In this document: positions 1-11,913 of the stretch, in pieces
How the letters are laid out: every line of letters starts with the position of its first letter
Numbering within the stretch: position 1 is the stretch's first letter
Origin: Hedera helix
Lineage: Eukaryota > Streptophyta > Magnoliopsida > Apiales > Araliaceae
Assembly: GCA_947179155.2 (NCBI GenBank)
Contig: OX359267.1
Location: 38,684,998-38,748,997 of the forward strand
Length of the DNA: 64,000 bases
Reading direction: 5' to 3'
Translations under genes and position numbers: made by a program
The notes under the pieces: generated by a model
The model's database searches: none
Seen by the model: the letters and a program-made list of their open reading frames with translations, nothing else
What the model was told of the DNA's origin: nothing

Positions 1-1157
1 TGAACTACAGATTTTCCCTTATCCGCGCTAGCTTTTGGTATCATCATTGCAGCTGGACTCGATTTTGTGGCAGGACAAAACCGCGCAAGATGACCCTCTT
101 TCCCACAACTGTAGCACTTTTTGGACTGCTGTGTACAGTTTGGGCTGATGTGACCTTCCTGACCAGACCTATAGCATCTCACTGGTGGTCGATCTTCTCC
201 CCTTGAAACTGGGGTCGGTGCTGGTGCTGGTACTGATGCTGGTGCCCTTCCATAATTATTATGGAATCTCTTTCTTTTGAAATTGTTTCCACTGGATTCT
301 CCTCTTCTGTTATTTGATGTGGAATTACCACCGAAGTGTTGGTTACCTCCTCGATGGTTCTCGTTCCTGTGGTTGTTGTCATTCATTTCTTTATGCTGAT
401 CATTAACTCTTGGCTGCAATGTTTCATCTGTCTGCTCCACCCTTTGAGCCCTATCCACAACATCGGAATACAAACTGAATTTATGAGAGCTAAGTTGTTG
501 ACGAATTTTGAGTCTCAAACCTCTTAGGAACATCCGACTCATTCGTGCTTCGTCATCCACTAGATGGGTGGCAAAACGAGATAACTCAGCGAACTTAGCT
601 TCATATTGGGAGACTGTCATGTTTCCCTGCTCCAGCTTAATGAATTCCACCTCTTTCATATGGCGGATGCTTTCTGGGAAATACTTCTCGTTAAACAGTT
701 CTTCGAATTCTGTCCAAGACATTTCGAGTGCTGAAGGTTAGATACGTTTTACCGCTTCCCACCAATGATCTGCCTCACCTCGTAACATAAAATTTGCAAA
801 TGGCACCTTCTGATCATCAGCACATTGTAAGACATCAAGTATTTTTGTCGTCTGCTTTAGCCATGCCTCCGCTTTGAGTGGGTCAGGCTTCCCGTGGAAT
901 TCAGGTGGTCCCAATTCTTTAAATTGCTTGACAGTGACCATCCTCAAATTACCAGCGTTTCTACCGTTATTATTGACTGGATTTCCTCTTGCTTGATTCT
1001 GTATGAACTGCATGAAATTCCTAAAGAATCCATCGTTCATCATGTTATCAGGAACATTATTTCCTGAGTTGGCAGGAGGATTGTTTGGGGCCTCCTGATT
1101 CTCGGCTACATTTGCTTCGGGTATTCCATAGTTAACCTCTTGATTTCCAGATGCCAT
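1..1157 (-). pseudogene. Ty3/gypsy gag polyprotein, 5' part, one nonsense codon
   Basis: This is the capsid/nucleocapsid (gag) part of a gypsy-type retrotransposon. It starts at the ATG at 1155-1157 (MASGNQEVNY) and runs off the left edge. The frame is open over the whole stretch except for one TAA at 738-740, where related proteins would continue from VKRI into PSALEMSW. After the stop come a retrotransposon gag domain (WTEFEELFNEKYFP), a Q/N/H-rich linker and two zinc knuckles. The first knuckle (about 127-168) has serine in place of its second cysteine (CYRSGQEGH). The second (about 72-113) is a complete CX2CX4HX4C (CYSCGKEGH). The gene lies directly downstream of the primer site and 5' LTR at 1342-4439, so the element is read on the minus strand and its pol lies outside the window. 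One stop in an otherwise open frame suggests fairly recent loss, or a sequencing error. Confidence 0.9.
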
Positions 1158-1341
1158 ACTTAACTGTGGTCACAAAATAATTGTTAGTTCAAACAAACTG
1201 ACTCATCACTTCATGTCCCTATATTCAAATCAATTCATTAGTTAAAAATCTAATTTAGGTAGGACGCACTAGTGACTGATTCTATTCGTCTCTCCCCTCC
1301 TAGTTCTAACCCCAGATCTCCATTAAAGTTTATATCCCTAA

Positions 1342-1353
1342 GCTCTGATACCA
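1342..1353 (-). other. Primer-binding site (initiator Met tRNA) of the left gypsy element
   Basis: Read on the minus strand the site is TGGTATCAGAGC, which is complementary to the 3' end of plant initiator methionine tRNA. It begins 2 nt after the LTR end, as expected for minus-strand DNA priming. It fixes both the direction of the element and the inner LTR border. Confidence 0.92.
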
Positions 1354-1916
1354 ACTGTGACACCCCCAAATCTAGGCCCACACAGCCCAAACTTGAGTCG
1401 TCAAAAGACTACAACAAAATTATTACAACAAAGCACAACGTACAACAATACAGTGTATAATAATACACAACTAAGTCTTCACTATTATTGCCACACTATT
1501 TTACAACACGTGAAGACTAGGATAGCTATTCCTCGGACTCTCACTCCATCCCCCGGCTAGACCCCGTTACATTTTCATCTCCTGTTAAAAAACAATGGAA
1601 CAAAAGAAAGGGTGAGCTCAAATAGCCCAGTAAGAAATATCATGACTAAGATAATGACGAATAAATTATCATTAGCCTTCAACAGTTGAGTTCTTGATAA
1701 AATACAATAGACTACAAGGTTTATATCAAAAACTGCAGTTAAATTCTTGAACAATGTTTAGATCAATAATAGCAGCGGAATGAACAATCTATTAGAAGAA
1801 TAATGCAGACCATAATGTCCACTCGCTTCTCTTTTTAGTAAAAACATTATCAACTTTTATCATCTGAAATACCATTAGTCATGATAATAAAAATTCACAG
1901 TTCCTGGTCATAATCA

Positions 1917-2060
1917 TGCAAATCAACAGTTCATCTTTGCACTACGGGCCAAAGATATTCAATATAACACCAGCGGTCATGATTATACCAGATTCAGCCT
2001 TTGGTCATAATCATACCAACCAACAGTTCATCTTTGCACTACGGGCCAAAGAGAACATTC
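1917..2060 (-). repeat. Internal LTR tandem repeat, about 1.6 copies
   Basis: A unit starting GTCATAATCAT and containing ACTACGGGCCAAAGA occurs at about 1917 and again at about 2004. The sister LTRs at 42 and 45 kb carry the same repeat at exactly 100 bp per unit with one more copy. The first unit here is shorter (about 87 bp) because of a small deletion. Confidence 0.8.
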
Positions 2061-2708
2061 ACCACGTGCCATAAAAGACACCGAACAGATGTATCGCCTT
2101 TAACCTAGTATATCGCCTTTAACCTATCATCTGTTCAACAATTATATCATATATGTGCCCCTGACCACAGATATTCACAACATTTTGATTCTTGATGATT
2201 AATACAAATAACAGTGATACAAATGATGAACAGAAGAACAGGATAAACAAGAAATATCAGAAGTTTACTTTGTGCAGATTCAAATAATGTCCAAATTGCC
2301 AACATGATGTGGAGTGAAATTTAAAAATGATATTCAAGATCCACAGTTCAGAATAACGATTACAGTTCAATAGAAATGTTCAGAAAATAGGAAGTTTCAG
2401 TTGAAATAATGAAATTCAACTATTATGGAACATATAATATTTTCAGGAATTATAGAAGCAATAGTTCCATAATAAGTTTCGATTTAGGTGTATGAAAGAA
2501 AATAATATCCCTTACCGTAGCAGGTTTGATTAACAAAAGGTGAAAGGAATTAATATCCCTGACCATAGTAAGTTTGAATAATGAAAGATGAAAAAGATGG
2601 TATCCCTTATGAGTATAAAGGAAAATGATATCACTTACGAATATGGAATAAAAGTGTCACGTGATAATTCGTGTAGACAAATTATTTCCACACGAGACAA
2701 ATAAAAAG

Positions 2709-2892
2709 GGTTATTCACCAACAGGCGGTAATCCGCGCCGTAAGGTTATTCCCATCAATTTGAATACGAAGAGTTATTCACCAAACAGGCGATAATCCGC
2801 ACCGTAAGGTTATTCTCAAAGATTAATAAGGAATGAATACAAAAGGTTATTCACCAACAGGCGGTAAACCGCGCCGTAAGGTTATTCCCACA
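2709..2892. repeat. Three tandem copies of a 64-73 bp unit with a GC hairpin
   Basis: Copies start at 2709, 2773 and 2846, each beginning GTTATTCACCAA and ending CCGTAAGGTTATTC. Each carries a short inverted repeat (GCGG TAAT CCGC in the first copy; one arm base is changed in the second and one loop base in the third). The block is absent from the related LTRs at 41949-47609, so it was gained here or lost there. Confidence 0.85.
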
Positions 2893-3503
2893 ATTTAATA
2901 CATGGAAGTAAATGACACATCTTATAAGTAAGAAAGAAACGATATTATTTTCGAGAATCAAAGAATGATAATCCCTTCCAATAAGAAAGAAAATAATATC
3001 CATTTATGGTGATGAAAAGAATGATACCCCTTACCTTAACACGTGACTGGATATTGATTTAAATGAGGTTGATCAACCTATATATTTATAATAAAATTAG
3101 TAATTACAATATATAACTTTCAAAGTGAATGATAACTCGTATAATATGAACTATCAAAATTATATATATTTAACATAATTTTTGTAGTATAATATAACTA
3201 CTTTAAAATAGTTTTTAAAATAATATTCTAAAATAAATCTTCCAAAGAAAACTTTTAAAAATGAATCTTCTCAAAGAAGAGTCTTCTAAAGGAAGATTTG
3301 TGAATACCGTGAAAAATAGGAATTTATAAAATTACTACTCTTTAATAAAAGAGTTACTTGAAAATTTTCTGCACTCCTTTTGGCTTTCAAACTCTCAAAA
3401 TAGAAAAATTTTTAGGTGTAAACTCATAAAATTCATAAAACTCATAAAATTCTTATAGAAAAATTTTATATTTTAGGTGTAATTTTTCTATTCAGCTGAG
3501 CAA

Positions 3504-3515
3504 GCTATTTATAGG
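3504..3515 (-). promoter_or_regulatory. LTR TATA box
   Basis: On the minus strand this reads CCTATAAATAGC, a strong plant TATA box, in the same relative position as in the sister LTRs (43704-43715 and 46673-46684). It sets the U3/R side of the LTR and predicts transcription toward lower coordinates. Confidence 0.75.
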
Positions 3516-3799
3516 AGGAATAAGGGTACTATGCATGGTTGTTGGCAGCACGCCAATGCTGAAATTGGCAGGAGAGGCTGCGCAGCCTCTGCGTAAACGA
3601 ATTCAGCGAATTTTCAAATTTGGCACAATAACTTGCATAGTAACATCTGAATATAATAATATTTTTCTAATAAAACAAATAACTTTTTATTATTATATTG
3701 TCTAATAAAACAAACAACTTTGTGAATATAATATAATAATCAAATTACCAAATAATACTACCATAGTAATAATTCATAATAATGCAACAACTACTGTGC

Positions 3800-3990
3800 C
3801 AATTATTAGGTTCAATAATTTTAAACTACAGTGCACCAACAATTATTGAGTCAATGATATGAAATACAGTGTAATGACAATTATTAAATCAATAATGCAA
3901 AATACTGTGTAACAACAATTATTGAATTGATAATATAAAATATTATGCAGTGACAATTATTGATGAAATGATGCGCAACAGTTACGGTGT
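3800..3990. repeat. U3 minisatellite, 38-bp period
   Basis: Units start at exact 38-bp steps: the core CAATTATTG lies at 3840, 3916 and 3954, with a mutated CAATTATTA at 3878. The core matches the published HD-Zip class I consensus CAAT(A/T)ATTG. The array is about 330-450 bp upstream of the TATA box in the sense of the element. A regulatory role is inference. Confidence 0.8.
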
Positions 3991-4689
3991 CAAGTATCAG
4001 ACCAATAATATGAGACACTGTGCAATACCGTGTGCTACTGTAGAGTACCGTGTGCTACAGAAAATATCATAAACTACCGTATGCTACTATTCTTTTATCA
4101 CCGGTATTTTAACAGTTCCGTTGACTATTTTTATTTTAAAAGGTTACCTATGTCGTTTTCTATATCCGACAAATATTCCGTTGTGGGGTCCACCAATAAT
4201 TAGTTATTTCGGCGCCGTCGTACGACACGAATATTATATTGCACCGTCGTACGGGTAGAACGAATATTCCCCGACAAAGCGAATATTCCCCGACAAAAAG
4301 AATATTATTCAACAAAGTATAATTTGCACGGAACATCCTTAACTTTTAACTTTGCCAATTTAACCACTTACTGTTTCATAAAAAAAATATATATATATGA
4401 GAAGAAAATTAAATTTTATATAAAATTCGGGGTCTTACAGCATGTGGGGGAAGTGGAGGAAAAATGGGATGGTGAAATTATAAAATACATTATTAAGAGA
4501 TGATGAAAATTCTAGTGGCGGGGGCCACCTAAATTGTATTACTCCTTTCTCATTGGTTAGCAGAAAGAAAATGTGTATGCGGGGAGAAATTTTGGCAACG
4601 GTAGGTGAATGAATGGTGTATAAAAGGAGGTATCTGGTGAATGAATTTCACACACCTTTCATTTCTACTACTGATATTTTGTGATTATA

Positions 4690-6091
4690 CTTTGAGTGTT
4701 GTAAGGCTACTCTAAAATTTTGGTAATGGCAAAAGGAGTGTAAAAAATTTTCAAGCAAGTATTTTTTTTAAAAAGTAATAAATGCACAAATACGTACTTC
4801 ACACGGTATTCATAAATCTTCTTTTATAAGACTCTTCATTTGAAAGATTTATTTTAAAATATTATTTTAAATTTTTTTTGAAGTTATTATATTTTATTCT
4901 TTACATTACAAAAATTTGTATAAACACTTTTGATAGTTCATAATATATGAGTTATTATACATCATAAAATTTATATGTGGTAATTACTAATTATATTATA
5001 AATATATAGGTTGATCCACTACATTTAAAGTAGTCTTTTTTCCATGTCATAAGGTCAGGGATATCATTTTCTTTCATACTCTTAAACTTACTATGGTAAG
5101 TATTATTGGGAAAAATTTATGAAATGATTATAATTTGCTTAATAGTTTGTACTTTATTTAATATCATTTTACGTGAACCTTCTTATTTACCTGAACTTTT
5201 CTATTAAACTTTAACTGTTATTTTTGAACTATGGATCTTGAATATCATTTTTAAATTTGGCTCCATATCATATTGATAATTTGAAAATTATTTGAATCTG
5301 TATAAAGTAAAATTATAAATTTTTGATATCTATTGTTTATCCTATTATTCTCTTTCTTCTGTTCATTATTTATATCACTACTATTTGTTCTAATCATCAT
5401 AATCATGTTATTATGAATATCTGTGGCCTGTGACACATATGATATATGGGGCACATATCATGTTTATCTTATCATTTCATCTATTGTTGTGTGTTTTTTA
5501 GGATACGTGGTGAATGTTCTTTTTGGCCTGAGGTAAAGAAGAACTGTTGTTCGGCATGATCATGACCGGTGGTGTTTCAGATAATAAAGGTTGATGACGA
5601 TTTTTCTGAAAAAAAGAAGCTAATAGACATCATGATCTACATGATTCTCCTACTGTGTGTTATTCTGCTGCAGTTGTTGATCTAAACTTTGTTCATGAAC
5701 TTAACTGTAGTTGTTAATTTGAAACTTATTGTTTATTTATTTCTATCAAGAACTCTTTTCTTTTAAAGACTATTGATAATTTATTCATCATTATTTTAGG
5801 CATGATATTCTTTACTAGGTTATTTAAGCCCACATTTTCCTTTTTATTCCATCGCTCTTCAACAGGAGATGAGAGAGTAGCTGGAACTAGACGGGGGATG
5901 GAGTGAAAGTTTGAGAAATAACTGTAGTAGTATTTACATGTTGTAAAATAGTGTGACAATAATAGTGAAGACTTAGTTGTGTATTATTGAGCACTGTATT
6001 GTTGTACATTGTACTGTATTGTAATAGTTGCTATTTATATTTTGACAACTCAAGTTTGGGTGGTGTAAGTCTGAATTTGGGGGGCGTCACA
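4690..6091 (+). mobile_element. Old, diverged gypsy LTR in the opposite orientation
   Basis: The end reads GGGGGGCGTCACA at 6091, the reverse complement of the TGTGACGCCCCC end of the local gypsy LTRs. Earlier parts match in the same order: GGCAAAAGGAGTG near 4730, the 3'-AT block near 4900, CTGTGGCCTGTGACACA near 5420, and ACTTAGTTGTGTATTATT near 5970. The U3 half is not recognisable. The segment 4443-4690 contains GTATAAAAGG near 4620 and may be a divergent U3, but I could not define a left end or target duplication. Confidence 0.65.
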
Positions 6092-6519
6092 AAATGCGTT
6101 CCAGCCTCAGCCTAGCAAAACTACGTTGTTTCATTAAAAATTCTGAAACCTCAGTCCGTCTACGCATTCCACACTTGGTTTTTCTCAGCCACATACCAAA
6201 ATGGGGTCATATTGGCTTCTGTTCCAACCAAATACCTCTCGCCATTGCACGAATGCCTGCTTCTTCATGCAACGCCACACAACGTCATTTCATACTGCTC
6301 TCCTGATTCACACGCACGGATGCTTCCTATTTCAGATTAATTACGAAATTGCTATTAATCTTTAATTCCTTTATTTTTCTTACAAAGTAAAATAAAAAAA
6401 ATATAAAATAATATTAAAAACACATAACAATACATAAAATACCTAAAATACTAAAAAAAACTCACAAATTATTAAGTTTAAAAATATTTAATAAATAGGA
6501 ATAAAATTCACTTATCAAA
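6092..6519. repeat. Tail of a dispersed repeat shared with 11470-11913
   Basis: A C-rich stretch (6094-6300) is followed by an AT-rich tail with ACATAAAATACCTAAAATAC and AAATTCACTTATCA. The same ordered tail closes the insertion in the copia element at about 11760-11913. The class of the repeat is unknown to me. No coding sequence is supported; the 70-codon ORF at 6094 has no recognisable features. Confidence 0.55.
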
Positions 6520-7568
6520 AGTTATACTTATATTTCTAAAATTAATGTGTTGAATATTATAGTGATTAAATATTTATTATTGAACATCGTATTTCTTGAT
6601 AGGTGGTGTTATTATCAGATGGAGAGAACATGTAATAGCAAGTGAGAGTAATAGGAATTAAGATAAAATTTAATTTTGTGTTTGTGAGGTGGGTCTAGAT
6701 TTATGAGTTATGACCTTATTGGTGTTTACTAGCGTCTTTTGAGCCTCTTGATAGTTGGATATTTGCGTAGTCTTTAATCCTCTTGATAAATTGTATCTTT
6801 GCATATGTGCATTTTGTTACCTTGTGTGAAAAGGTTGCAAAAAAGTCGGAAATAATTTGTTTTTCTGGTTACCTGAATGAAGCTTAATGAGGTGCATATT
6901 TATAAAGTATGGTTAAATAGTATGTATCTACGTGTTGTACATCTAAAAGGAGATTGGGGGATGGGGAAGGAGAACTAAATAAGAATTAATTCAATATGCC
7001 TTTGAGCATGGATCAACATCAGCCACACCTACGTACAATCCAGTCCAAGTCTTCAAAATTGTCATCCACTGTTGAAAAAAAAGCACCTTTTGATTACCTA
7101 CAGAGAATGTGGAGGAAGTAGGTATCAAATATTAAGCCTCATGAATATGATATGAATCGTTATTAGTTCATGATACGATGTTCATACTAAATTTAATGAT
7201 TAGAAATGTAAAAATAACGATTTTGGTCTATGTAAAGAAAGGGACAATTCATCTTCTGGGTCAATAAAATTGTTCATAATTTCTAGATTTTGGTCCAGTC
7301 ATTAGTAGTTTAGTTAGCTCATGTAAATTGTTCAATTAGTTTCAATGGCACTTCATGAACAAGCTTTAATGTGAACTTCAAAGAAATTCAATCCACTAAA
7401 ATTCAAAACAATATATAACAATCTCATAATCAAATTCATCACATAATCATTCCTCTCCCCTCCAAAAAAAAAATAGTATTCATGACAAAATGCTCAATTT
7501 CAATTATCATTATAACTAAAATTTTAAATAAAATGAATGGGCTAGTGAAATATTTTAATCCTGATAAA
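6520..7568. other. AT-rich spacer, no gene seen
   Basis: I see no ORF, splice-like structure or recognisable repeat here. Because PRA1 (minus strand) ends right at the far side of the copia element, the right part of this stretch may be the displaced original 3' flank of PRA1. This is inference from the geometry. Confidence 0.5.
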
Positions 7569-8053
7569 TGTATATCAGAGTAATCACAGCAGCAATGCCA
7601 AAATTCATGCCACAACAAATATCATGACTCACAACAACATATGGATTCCGCATCAATCAAGTCTGGTATGAAGGTTAACACAGTTAAAGCATCTATATTG
7701 AGCAGACTTAAATATACAGGGTCAGCATCACATAATGGAGGTGATTTTCACATATAATGGCAGTGACACGTGTCAATCATTCCATAAATTCAGGACATTA
7801 GTTAGTTAGTTTAGTTAGTGGAGCTTAGTCAGATGCTTTGTAACTAATTTGTATAGCTACAGATTGCATATATATAGGTTTATGCTGTATAAAGTAGTGG
7901 TGTGAAACTCATTGTATAGAAGGTTTTTTTGTGTGGAGATATTGCTAAATTAGATTTAGAGAAATAAAGCTTCAGTTTCACAACATCATGGTTCTATTTT
8001 CTTCATTTCATAATCTGTAAATAACAACTTTCACTGATTCATAAAAGTTTATA
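7569..8053 (+). repeat. 5' LTR of the copia element
   Basis: It begins TGTATATCAGAG and ends GTTTATA, where the expected terminal CA has become TA. It aligns along its whole length with 14124-14603. It contains GACACGTGTC near 7766 (a G-box-like ACGTG core) and a TATA-like TATATATAGG near 7869. Confidence 0.9.
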
Positions 8054-8065
8054 TAGTATCAGAAC
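8054..8065 (+). other. Copia primer-binding site
   Basis: TAGTATCAGAAC directly follows the 5' LTR. It differs at two positions from the canonical TGGTATCAGAGC that pairs with initiator Met tRNA, consistent with an old, degenerate copy. Confidence 0.75.
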
Positions 8066-8101
8066 AGTAATTCAGATTTATTTTCTATATCTCAATTACT
8101 C

Positions 8102-9110
8102 TTGAATTTCTTAGTATTGGATCTATTTTTTTTACGATATGCCATGGTTGCTTCGTCTTCGTCATCTCCTGCATCTTCATTTGCGATGCTCAATAATAGT
8201 TCTTCTGTTGATTCACATAATCATCCACTTTATCTACATATTAATGATAATCATGGAATGATTTTAATTTTTAAACGTCTTATTTGCACTGAAAATTTCT
8301 TTACGTGGAAGCGATCTATACAGATCGCATTGTCAGCAAAGAAAAAATTATCGATCATGAATGGAACCTATGTTGCTCCTGATTAAACTTCTGATCATTA
8401 TCCTCTTTGGGAGCGAGTTAATGATACGGTTATTTCATGGATTATGAACACAATTCATGATTCTATCAGCGATAATATGACCTACTTGACCAGTGCTGCT
8501 GCAGTTTAGTAAGAATTACATGAAAGATTTTCGACTGTGGATACTTATAAGATCTATCAAATTCAGAAAGATTTGCATAAGTTTGAACAGAATGATGATT
8601 CTATTGAGATTTATTTCCTCAAATTGAAGCATTTATGGGATGAAAATTCTATTTTAGATCCCTTAGCTGTTTGTTCATATACTGGTTGCACATGTGGTGT
8701 ACTAAACTAAATGAAGCCAAGGAACAAAATCAAAAAGTAATACAATTTCTCATGGGACTTCATGAAAGCTATATCAATGCTAGAGGGCAGATCTTGATGA
8801 TGCAACCCCTTCTTAATGTCACACAAGCTTTTAATCTCATCAAGCAAGAAGAGAAGTAACGCCAAGGCTATGTTTCTAGCCTATACCATAATTCTACTAC
8901 TCTAGCAAGTACTTCTGCAAATCCACCAGGACATAGTGTTAATTTTGTTTCCAAATATCAATCCCAGAAAATGGATCATTTTACTTCTGGTTTATTGGGA
9001 ACACATTCTAATAAGAGTGACTTGATATGTTTTTATTGCCATTTCACCGGTCGTACTAAAGATACATGCTACAAACTTAGTAGATATCCTGTTAATCACC
9101 CTAACCATCC
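8102..9110 (+). pseudogene. Copia gag remnant
   Basis: The N-terminal part shows the copia gag signature HPLYLHINDN followed by TWKRSIQIALSAK and MNGTYVAPD, then a TAA. The rest can be followed through further stops and a frame change: WERVNDTVISWIMNTI, IYFLKLKHLWDE, FLMGLHESYINARGQILMM. The likely start is the ATG at 8143 (MVASSSSSPA) rather than the first ATG of the frame. The zinc knuckle near 9020-9075 reads CFYCHFTGRTKDTCY; the usual histidine is replaced by arginine. With several disabling changes the gene cannot make a normal gag protein. Confidence 0.85.
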
Positions 9111-9399
9111 TACTAATAGGAACAAAAATAGGAATTTTTTTTACAATTCTGGAGGTTATATGAAGAATATTCCTACATCTTCTTACAAGCCATCTGCACC
9201 TAAAGCCATGCAATTAACCATTTCTGACAATTATGTACATCATTCTGATGACTTTTCTGCAGTTTTTACTTCTTTCATTCCAGTTTCTGCATATGATCCG
9301 GAGTTAAAAACATTAAAACAACAATTTGCTCAGTTGATGAACAAGTATAATAAAAGTAAAGGAAAATTACTGCAGGATGATCATATTGCACGTATCTCA

Positions 9400-10394
9400 T
9401 GCTTTTCTTTGGTTCTTAATTGTTTTAATGTCAATGACTGGATTGTTGACACAGGGGCAACTGATCATATGTGTTCTAATTTGCAAATTATGCGTGATTT
9501 ACATAACATTGCCTATCCTGTTCATATTTCCTTCCCAAATGGTACTAAGGTTTTAGTCACACAAATAGGAACTGTTAGCCTAACACATTCCTTACATATT
9601 AATAATGTGTTTTATGTTCCATCATTTCATTATAATCTACTATTTGTTAGTAGAATTGCTCAAAACTCTAATCTTATTATGGTATTCTCACCAACTCAAT
9701 GCATTCTCCAGGAGGGCCATGCCTCCTCTCATGTGCTAAAAAATATTCCTGATGTAGCAAAAGATTTATCATATGTCTGTTCCAATAAATGCTATGTTTG
9801 TCCATTGGCAAAACATAAACTTCTTTTTCAGTTTAGTAGTTTTGTTATTGTATCTCCTTTTCAACTAGTTCATGTAGATGTTTGGGGTCCATATAAAGTT
9901 CCAACTATGAATGGTTGTTGTTATTTTCTCTCTGTGGTTGATGATTTCACCAGATTCACCTAGACTCAATTGTTGACAACCAAACATCATGCAACAAAAT
10001 CTTTGTAAAATTTCATTTCCTATATGTATACTTAATTTAATTCTTCTGTTAAAATCTTGAGAAGTGACATTGGTGGTGAATTTTTTAATACTCTTTTGGA
10101 TACCTATTTATCTGAAAAAGGTATAGTTCATCAAAGTTCATGCTATCAAACTCCATAACAAAATAGATTAGTTGAAAGGAAACACAAACATTTGCTTGAA
10201 ATCACTCGGGCTTTAAAATTACAATATGGAGTTTCTGTATCTTTTTGGGGTTATTGTTTGCTCACAACAATTTATCTTGTCAATAGATTACCTTATCCAG
10301 TTATCAACAATGCCATACCTCATGAGCTTTTATTTGGTAAATCTCCCTCATATCAACATCTTAAAGTGTTTGGTTGTCTACATTTGGTGTGCTG
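9400..10394 (+). pseudogene. Copia protease-integrase part of pol, broken
   Basis: The aspartic protease motif is WIVDTGATDHMCSN (near 9437-9478), with threonine where copia usually has DSGA. It is followed by the pre-integrase zinc-binding relic CYVCPLAKHKL and integrase text (LVHVDVWGPYKVP, FLSVVDDFTRFT), a TAG at about 9961, then SDIGGEF and LVERKHKHLLEITRALK. In-frame stops and frameshifts occur near 9961, 10008 and 10157. The frame stops making copia sense at about 10390 (KVFGCLHLV), where the foreign insertion begins, and resumes near 11914. Confidence 0.88.
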
Positions 10395-11913
10395 TCGCAG
10401 GCACCTAAAAATAAAATTTTGCTTTGGAAAATAAATATGTAGTAGTGTAAGTAAGAGTCGATTCCACAGAGAATAATTAATTTAATTTTATGTTTTCGTA
10501 AACCAAAATTGGGGGGTCTTTAATTAAAGAAATAATTTAAATAAAATTAACTAAAATAATTATGCAAGTAATTTAATGAAATAATTAAAAAGAAAAAGCC
10601 TTGGTTTAAGTTAACATCCACCATTAAGAATTTGCAATTGATTAATAATGTAAGAATAAATTAATTAATATTATGAACATTCATCATAGAAATAACTATT
10701 CGCAGGTGGAATAATTTTTCTCCTCTCTCCTTAATTTTAGTTAAGTAGACACACGCGTTCTAAATTACCCTTACTACTAAACAACATTCGTCACGTGCTA
10801 AAGATTTAATTTAATAGTAGCTTTAAGAATTAGAGAAATCGTTGAACTAAACAACACAAGCCACGCGTTTGCATTTAATTTAGATGAATATTCTTCCTAA
10901 GGTATAATAATCTTTTGATCTGCAAAATAATTATTAATCTTAGTTGCTTCACAAATAGCAGTAGATTAATATGAATAATAAACTAGTAGGCCTTCTAGCA
11001 ATTAAACAAATCAATCATAAAATTAAACACAGAAGAATACTCAATACACAAATTATAAACTGAACAATTAAAATAAATTAGATCTCACGGTGTATTAATC
11101 TTGATGGCTTTAGTCACTTAAACCAAGAAAAATAATTTAACTACACATAACTATGAAAATCACTAAAGAATAAATGAGAGAATTTTCTAGCAAAAGATTT
11201 GTTTCAATTGTGTATCAAGCCCTCTATTTATAGGTTACATAATCCTGTTAACCCTAATAAGAATTATAATTTTCAAACACTAATAGGATTTAAAATATAA
11301 AAATATAAAAATTTCTATTTTATAATCTATTCCTAATTTGCTAAGGATTTCTTTAATTTATTTGCATGACAATTCATTGGCATAGTTAGACGCTCACGAA
11401 AATAAGGAAGATATCATAGCATGTAGTGGAACCCATCGTGGAATTAAAGAAAGAAACTAAGCAGTAGCCAATCCTTCTTCATTTGGGCGTGGGATCCACG
11501 CATGAAAAAACCAAACTGGAATCTGCTGACCACAGTCGCGCATGATGCGCACTTTGCTGCCTCCATACCCGACCGCGCATGGCGCGAAAGCTCCCCTAAT
11601 CTTTCATTGATTAAACGGCACCATTCCTTGCACAGTCGGCTGACTCCTTGCCTGATGACGTGCTTGGCGCGACTTTGTCCATGCAGCTTTATTACAAAAC
11701 TACCATCAAGAGCTAATAATTTACCATTTTGCCATCTAGCCCAAATAATTCCTACAAAACAAAATAAAAATTAATAAAAATAATATAAAATACATAAAAA
11801 TAATAAAAACATATAGTAACACATAAATTACCTAAAATGCTAAGAATACTTAAAAACTCATAACTAATTAAGCCTAAAAATACTTCATAAATAGATATAA
11901 AATCTACTTATAA
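10395..11913. mobile_element. About 1.5 kb insertion of unknown class inside copia integrase
   Basis: Copia coding sense breaks off near 10390 and resumes at about 11914 (FDSIHNSYKL, then VFLGY, FVSRHVVFYED). The intervening sequence has TGTCGCAGGCACC at its left side and ends ACTTATAA; its tail matches 6370-6519, which ends ACTTATCA. It contains AAGAGTCGATTCCACAGAG near 10450 and a GC-rich patch with CGCGCATGATGCGC near 11538. TG...CA-like ends would fit a solo LTR or small non-autonomous retroelement, but no protein-coding capacity, primer site or clear target duplication is visible. Borders are good to perhaps 20 bp. Confidence 0.65.

Larger units (their letters stand above)
1356..4439 (-). 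mobile_element. 5' LTR of the left Ty3/gypsy element (3084 bp)
   Basis: On the plus strand the LTR reads TGTGACACCCCC to GGGGTCTTACA, so it has TG...CA ends. Its sense strand is minus and begins TGTAAGACCCCG. It is clearly the same family as the two LTRs at 41949-47609. It is about 0.4 kb longer, mainly because of an extra segment around 2520-3040 that holds a tandem repeat. U3 is the 3516-4439 side; a TATA box lies at 3504-3515; R and U5 extend to 1356. The outer end at 4439 borders an unrelated older repeat. The matching 3' LTR must lie left of the window. Confidence 0.9.
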
